A stretch of DNA of 64,000 nucleotides, taken from NCBI RefSeq assembly GCF_007673235.1, contig NZ_VDZH01000008.1, positions 38,048-102,047 on the forward strand. Direction: 5' to 3'. A program made the position numbers and the translations under genes. Under the pieces are notes generated by a model. It ran no database searches. It was not told where the DNA came from and was given only the letters and a program-made list of their open reading frames with translations. Of the stretch, positions 60,227 to 64,000 are shown one piece after another. The stretch's first letter is position 1. Each line of letters starts with the position of its first letter. This stretch comes from Curtobacterium pusillum (lineage in GTDB: Bacteria; Actinomycetota; Actinomycetes; Actinomycetales; Microbacteriaceae).

Positions 60227-61318
60227 CTACTGGGAGCCGAACAGGTCGGGGCGTGCAGTGTGTTCGCGGGTGCGGTCGAGTGGGATTTCGAAGAGGTCAG
60301 TACGGCGGTAGTCCTCGGACCAGCCCCGGCGCATGCGTGATGCTGCACGGTCGAAGGCTTCGATGATGTCGAATCCGGGGACGAGGAGCGCTTGCACGCG
60401 GAGGCCGTCGTAGAGGGCGAGGAGCTGTTCCGTGGCGCGGGCGGGCTCCATCGTGTTCGGTTCTCGACCAGTACGGATGTCGTGCTCGAGGGCGGTGCGG
60501 ATGGTCTGCCGGAATCGGAGGTACAGGGTGCGGTAGTATTCCGCACCCTCGTTTGCTGGGTCGGAGCTTGCTGCAAGGGTTGATGCGAGCAGCCGCATCA
60601 GTGCGGGTTCTTCCGAGTACGCGACGATGAGCGCGTGCAGGTATGCGACCGCGCCGTACTGCTCGGCGATGGGCAGCAAGGGCCGAGACAGGGTGCTGGA
60701 CCACCGGTCGACGGTGGCGGTCAGCAGGCTCTGCCGGGTCGGGAAGTGTTGTCGGAGTGCGTCGACGCTGATCCCTGCGGTGTCGGCGATCTGGTCCATG
60801 TCGGCCCGTTCCACGCCGACATCGTGCAGCACCATGATCGCGGCGCTGATGATATGCAGACGCGGCTCGATCGCATCGCCGACGCCCTGGTCGGTCAATG
60901 GTGCGAGGGGGTGCTTCCGGAACCACTCCAGGAGTGCTTTCGCCCGCGATGTGCTGCCGCCGCCCGGGACGGGGTCCGGATGGTCGGTGAACAGGTCGAG
61001 AAATCCCGGGATGTCCTTGATGAGAGGGTCGGCGGATTGGAATGCCATCGACCATTCTGGGAATGCCCGCGCACTGATGTGATCGACGGCCACTTCACGG
61101 ACGTTGATGTGGCGTGGGTCCTGCCGGATCCCGGCGAACCGCTCCCGGACGACGTCGTCGTCGCCTTCGATGATCCCGAGACAGTTGCTGCCCTGATGGG
61201 CCAGGATCCCGGTGATTCCCAGCTGCAGGTTCTTCTCCCGGGCGATCACGAGGATCTCCGCGAGCTCCTCGTCCGTGACCGGGCGGGCCATCGTGCTCAC
61301 GTACACCAGTGACAACAT
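60227..61318 (-). CDS. BLUF-TetR fusion regulator
   Basis: The 363-residue protein has an N-terminal BLUF domain (1-95): LVYVS with Tyr6, REKNLQLGITG with Asn30, and FPEWSMAFQ with Trp89 and Met91, in positions equal to Slr1694 with an offset of two. The glutamine expected at position 48 is Gly (CLGIIEG). A linker follows, then a TetR-type DNA-binding domain (about 148-196: HIISAAIMVLHDVG, IADTAGISVDALRQHFPTRQSLL) and a ligand-like C-terminal domain. A direct flavin-sensor/TetR fusion is rare. It may be a light- or redox-responsive repressor; loss of the glutamine argues against classical BLUF photochemistry. Confidence 0.8.
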   Translation of the reverse strand: MLSLVYVSTMARPVTDEELAEILVIAREKNLQLGITGILAHQGSNCLGIIEGDDDVVRERFAGIRQDPRHINVREVAVDHISARAFPEWSMAFQSADPLIKDIPGFLDLFTDHPDPVPGGGSTSRAKALLEWFRKHPLAPLTDQGVGDAIEPRLHIISAAIMVLHDVGVERADMDQIADTAGISVDALRQHFPTRQSLLTATVDRWSSTLSRPLLPIAEQYGAVAYLHALIVAYSEEPALMRLLASTLAASSDPANEGAEYYRTLYLRFRQTIRTALEHDIRTGREPNTMEPARATEQLLALYDGLRVQALLVPGFDIIEAFDRAASRMRRGWSEDYRRTDLFEIPLDRTREHTARPDLFGSQ

Positions 61319-61689
61319 CTGGGACCCCTGTTTCCTTCACGCGTGTCTTACTCGCCCAGACTGGGCCACGCTTCCAAGAAACAGCAACCCGCGACTGGTT
61401 GCTGCGTCAGATGGATCACGGGCAGTACCGGTGCAGGAGCAGACAGTGGTCGGTGAAAATGCCGACATCGCGGTCGCATCAATCGGAGTTAGTGTCTCCG
61501 GCAACCCGGTTTGAGCATGCTCCTGGGTCAACAGGGTGCCTGTTGCTGCACGCAACGGCGTCCAGCCGGGATGGTGTCGCAGGGGCGCCATCCCGGACCC
61601 CTGCGGGCTGTGCGCCGCTGACAGCGGGTCGGGAGTTGCATACCATCGAGCAGGGGGAAGCAGATGAGACGACGCATCGCGTGGGTGAG
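61319..61689. other. intergenic region with family II RNA copy
   Basis: The divergent gap between the BLUF-TetR gene and the phosphatase gene holds the hairpin CAGCAACC/GGTTGCTG (61382-61404), CAACAGG-GTG-CCTGTTG (61529-61545) and the family II element (61513-61596). A 126-codon upstream extension of the phosphatase frame is read only as noise. Confidence 0.55.
61513..61596 (+). ncRNA. structured RNA family II, copy 2 (phosphatase leader)
   Basis: GAGCATGCTC at 61513-61522 precedes a 31-base hairpin at 61566-61596 with stem CCGGGATGG / CCATCCCGG. It lies 94 bases before the phosphatase ATG and so in its 5' UTR. Compared with copy 1 the inner pair is A-T rather than G-C. An alternative stem CAGGGG/CCCCTG (61580-61603) competes, consistent with a switch. 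Confidence 0.5.
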
Positions 61690-62436
61690 ATGACGACCGC
61701 CACGCGCGCCCCACGCGAGGACGGTGACGACGAACTCGACAGCGCTGACTCCTCCTGGATCGACGCGGTCCAGCGAGCGATGCGTCCTGCACCCGCCGTG
61801 CTCGACGAGTACACGATCGCGACCACGGCACGGTCTGCGCGAGGGATCTCCGGAGACCTGTCTGATGTCACTGTGGACAGCCAGCGTGGGTACGCCACGG
61901 TCACGGTGGGCGACGTCATGGGCAAAGGCCTCGCCTCAGGGGTGCTCGCTGCGAACCTCCTCGGCAGCCTTGAGGTGTTCCGCCAGGAACCACCCGGCGA
62001 AGCCGTCGACGCTGCGGAGACCGCGACCCGAGACCACTTCGAACGCGCATCCGCGTTCGCGACCTTGTTCCACGCCCGGCTGCGATTCCGGGATGGACGG
62101 ATCGAGTTCGTCGACGCGGGCCACGGCCTCACCGCGCACGCCCACACAACCGGTGCCGTTGAACGGATCCCATCGGCGGACTTCCCGATCGGCCTGCAAC
62201 CCGCCGGGATACCTCGCCTGCCCCGTCTCCTCCATCTCGCCCCCGGGGAGCTGCTCCTGATCGTCACCGATGGCCTGTTCGAGCTCCCCGACGCGTCCAT
62301 GCACACACTCACGCAACTCGCCATCGAACTGCGAACAGCGACGTACCTGCAGCTTGCGCTCACCGCCTTCCTCGAAGCCGCGGGCTCAGACCTCGACGAC
62401 GACACCACCCTCACCGCGATCCGCCGCCACCCCTGA
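61690..62436 (+). CDS. SpoIIE/RsbU-type PP2C phosphatase
   Basis: The 248-residue protein has PPM motifs: GISGDLSDV with Asp56, VGDVMGKGLASG with Asp75, FVDAGHGLTAH, LLIVTDGLFE and DLDDDTTLTAI. It has no sensor domain. RsbU/SpoIIE phosphatases act on anti-anti-sigma factors in partner-switching. ATG 61690 is used because the preceding extension is unlike the family. An ECF sigma factor lies downstream. A light/stress signal from the divergent BLUF-TetR protein to this phosphatase is a reasonable inference. Confidence 0.85.
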   Translation: MTTATRAPREDGDDELDSADSSWIDAVQRAMRPAPAVLDEYTIATTARSARGISGDLSDVTVDSQRGYATVTVGDVMGKGLASGVLAANLLGSLEVFRQEPPGEAVDAAETATRDHFERASAFATLFHARLRFRDGRIEFVDAGHGLTAHAHTTGAVERIPSADFPIGLQPAGIPRLPRLLHLAPGELLLIVTDGLFELPDASMHTLTQLAIELRTATYLQLALTAFLEAAGSDLDDDTTLTAIRRHP

Positions 62437-62659
62437 CACAGTGTTGTGGCCATGCGGCGCGTGATGCCATCGCCTCGCTGAGAGATCGATCGGTGCAGGG
62501 CAGTGCGCGAACGGCAGGTGCCTGAAGAGGCGTCGGGCTCCAGTTCGACCGCGGAGTACCTGGACGACGTGCGACGCGGTCCCCGGACTGGGGGAAACCG
62601 GTCGTGATCCGAACGCCTACGGTGAACCCATCACCAGTAGAAAGATCGGTACGCCCCAG
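62437..62659. other. gap before sigma factor gene
   Basis: About 220 bases with no gene; the sigma factor promoter is expected here. GTCGTGATCCGAAC-like sequence appears upstream of the gene, but no box can be assigned. Confidence 0.25.
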
Positions 62660-63190
62660 ATGCCCGGCACCCAGCCAAGAGCTCTCGACCCGTTCACAGC
62701 CGCTTACCGGCAGTACGCGTCCGGGTTGCGCGGCTTCGTGGGAACGATCATCATCGACCGTCACCTCGCTGAAGACGTCGTCCATGAAGCGTTCCTCGAA
62801 TGGTGGCAGCACCCTGCCCGGTATGACCCGACTCGCGCCACGCTCGAGTCATGGCTGCGCACAATCGCCCATCGACGAGCCATCGATCGGATCCGCAGCC
62901 GTGAAGCGTCCCGCCGCCGGGACTTGCGCCTCGGGATCCGCGACCACCACAGCACCGACCACAGCCTCGACCAGTTCGACGCTCACTTTTCACGAGCTCA
63001 GCTCCGGGAGGCCTTGTCTGCGCTGACGGACAAGCAACGCGACGCGGTTCTTCTGCGGTACCTCGGCGAACGCAGCACCGCGGAAGTCGCCCGCGACCTC
63101 GACACCACGCTCGGCACGGCAAAAACCCGCGTCCGAGACGGGCTCGTTGCGCTTCGTCACCACCTGCAGGCCGACCCAGCAGCCGCCTGA
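62660..63190 (+). CDS. ECF-type RNA polymerase sigma factor
   Basis: The 176-residue protein has sigma region 2 (AYRQYASGLRGFVGTII, LAEDVVHEAFLEWWQHPARYDP, ATLESWLRTIAHRRAIDRIR) and region 4 (LSALTDKQRDAVLLRYLGERSTAEVARDLDTTLGTAKTRVRDGL). No anti-sigma gene is beside it; the next gene encodes a DUF4383 membrane protein. It could be controlled through the phosphatase upstream or by the regulators in this region. Confidence 0.85.
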   Translation: MPGTQPRALDPFTAAYRQYASGLRGFVGTIIIDRHLAEDVVHEAFLEWWQHPARYDPTRATLESWLRTIAHRRAIDRIRSREASRRRDLRLGIRDHHSTDHSLDQFDAHFSRAQLREALSALTDKQRDAVLLRYLGERSTAEVARDLDTTLGTAKTRVRDGLVALRHHLQADPAAA

Positions 63191-63237
63191 CCCTCACGTA
63201 CTCCGGCACCATCCCCCTCCACCGAAAGGCACCCTCC

Positions 63238-63699
63238 ATGACCAGCAACGCAGCAGCTCCGCGCACCGGTTTCGCCGCCACCCTCACCCAGAAGGGCGCC
63301 CTGCTGTTCGGCGTCGTCTTCCTGATCGTCGGCATCGCCGGCTTCATCCCCGGACTCACCATGGACATGGGATCCATCTCCATGGCCGGTCACGGCTCCA
63401 TGGCGCTGCTCCTGGGCCTGTTCCAGGTATCCGTCTTGCACAACATCGTCCATCTGCTCTTCGGCATCGTCGGCGTTGCCGCAGCCCGCTCTGCCGGCGG
63501 CGCACGGCTCTACCTGCTGGTCGGCGGCATCATCTACGCGGTGCTGTTCATCTACGGCCTCTTCACCGCCAGCATGACCGGCGCGGCGAACTTCGTTCCG
63601 CTCAACAGCGCCGACAACGTACTCCACGCCTTCCTCGCTGTCGCGATGATCATCCTCGGCATCGTCCTGCCCCGAGCGAGCGCACGCGGACGAGCTTGA
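63238..63699 (+). CDS. DUF4383 membrane protein
   Basis: The 153-residue protein has four membrane helices (GVVFLIVGIAGFIPGL, MALLLGLFQVSVLHNIVHLLFGIV, LYLLVGGIIYAVLFIYGLF, LAVAMIILGIVLP), with HNIVHLLFGIVGV typical of DUF4383. GAAAGG precedes the ATG. It likely belongs to the regulon of the sigma factor encoded upstream. Function unknown. Confidence 0.8.
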   Translation: MTSNAAAPRTGFAATLTQKGALLFGVVFLIVGIAGFIPGLTMDMGSISMAGHGSMALLLGLFQVSVLHNIVHLLFGIVGVAAARSAGGARLYLLVGGIIYAVLFIYGLFTASMTGAANFVPLNSADNVLHAFLAVAMIILGIVLPRASARGRA

Positions 63700-63715
63700 C
63701 TTCCGAGTGATGATG

Positions 63716-63749
63716 CGAAGGGCACCGATCACATGATCAGTGCCCTTCG
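63716..63749 (+). terminator. terminator after DUF4383 gene
   Basis: CGAAGGGCAC (63716-63725) pairs with GTGCCCTTCG (63740-63749) over 14 bases, 17 bases after the stop codon. Confidence 0.7.
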
Positions 63750-63866
63750 TTCGTTCTCCCAGAGCGACCGACATGATCAGCCACGTGGACCGATGACCGA
63801 CCGCACCTTCCATCGGACGTGTCTGCCTCCGATCGACGGAGCGACTCTGGAAGACGGCGCATGCGC

Positions 63867-63894
63867 AACGCCCCGTCGCGAGCGACGGGGCGTT
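63867..63894 (-). terminator. terminator for the minus-strand gene at the window end
   Basis: AACGCCCCGTCG (63867-63878) pairs with CGACGGGGCGTT (63883-63894) over CGAG, a perfect 12-pair stem 43 bases beyond the TAA of the partial gene on the minus strand. Confidence 0.75.
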
Positions 63895-63936
63895 GGCCGT
63901 TCCGGTCTGCCATGCACAACCGGAGTACGTGGGGTG

Positions 63937-64000
63937 TTACTTGATCTTGGCGGTGATGGTGGCGGTGCCGACGAGGAGGCCGCTCTTGACGGCGTCGGTC
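63937..64000 (-). CDS. C-terminal end of an unknown protein
   Basis: The last 20 residues (TDAVKSGLLVGTATITAKIK) of a minus-strand gene are visible, ending in TAA at 63939-63937. The start lies outside the window. Nothing further can be said about the family. Confidence 0.5.
   Translation of the reverse strand, partial: TDAVKSGLLVGTATITAKIK

Overview
The window looks like part of a large conjugative plasmid or integrated mobile element of a high-GC actinomycete. A plant- or soil-associated Microbacteriaceae such as Curtobacterium is my best guess; this is inference from gene content (an Lsr2-like protein, a SCO6880/DUF4913/DUF6668-type transfer operon, repeat-type secreted proteins), not from a marker gene. 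GC is high throughout except around 47.7-50.1 kb. Tightly packed operons with ATGA/GTGA/TGATG start-stop overlaps are common. No rRNA, tRNA or CRISPR array was seen.

Layout. 0-2.2 kb: end of a DUF4012 protein, a surface protein and a membrane protein. 2.3-15.7 kb, minus strand: one long conjugation operon read right to left (zinc-ribbon DUF6668 protein, pilin-like, VirB8-like, VirB6-like, SCO6880, VirB4-like ATPase, MinD/ParA-like ATPase, NlpC/P60 hydrolase, secreted HNH nuclease, TraG/VirD4 coupling protein, DUF4913). No relaxase is present. 15.8-19 kb: XRE regulator, IrrE-like protease, multi-TM protein and alpha/beta hydrolase. 19.1-23.6 kb: replication and maintenance (AEP-type primase/replication protein, ParA with a DNA-binding partner and a repeat-rich candidate centromere, serine resolvase).

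23.8-31.8 kb is a catabolic cargo module: ROK regulator, nitrilase, MFS, TauE/TSUP exporter, GH3 beta-glucosidase and a second MFS. It could take up a nitrile-releasing plant glucoside, split it and process the nitrile. 32.2-38.1 kb: a resolvase/TniA/TniB transposition module, a frameshifted MFS gene and an intact DHA2-type MFS. 38.2-42.7 kb: a secreted repeat protein behind a possibly structured leader, with a translationally overlapping lipoprotein. 42.8-45.1 kb: a tyrosine recombinase overlapping a degenerate recombinase-like partner. 45.2-53.4 kb: a mixed, possibly defensive region (G5/DUF3761 protein, DUF4236 protein, an 804-aa protein with a TIR/deoxyribosyltransferase-like domain and a P-loop ATPase of the Sll1717 type, a four-repeat helicase-associated-domain protein, Lsr2, DUF1016 nuclease).

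53.4-63.7 kb is unusual: small genes, mostly transcriptional regulators (AraC-like twice, GntR, MarR twice, a BLUF-TetR fusion, a SpoIIE-type phosphatase, an ECF sigma factor), separated by long non-coding gaps. These gaps hold strong hairpins, and at least two hairpin families occur in two diverged copies whose differences preserve pairing, as expected for structured RNA. This region and the BLUF-TetR protein, which lacks the flavin-contacting glutamine, are the most novel-looking parts of the window.
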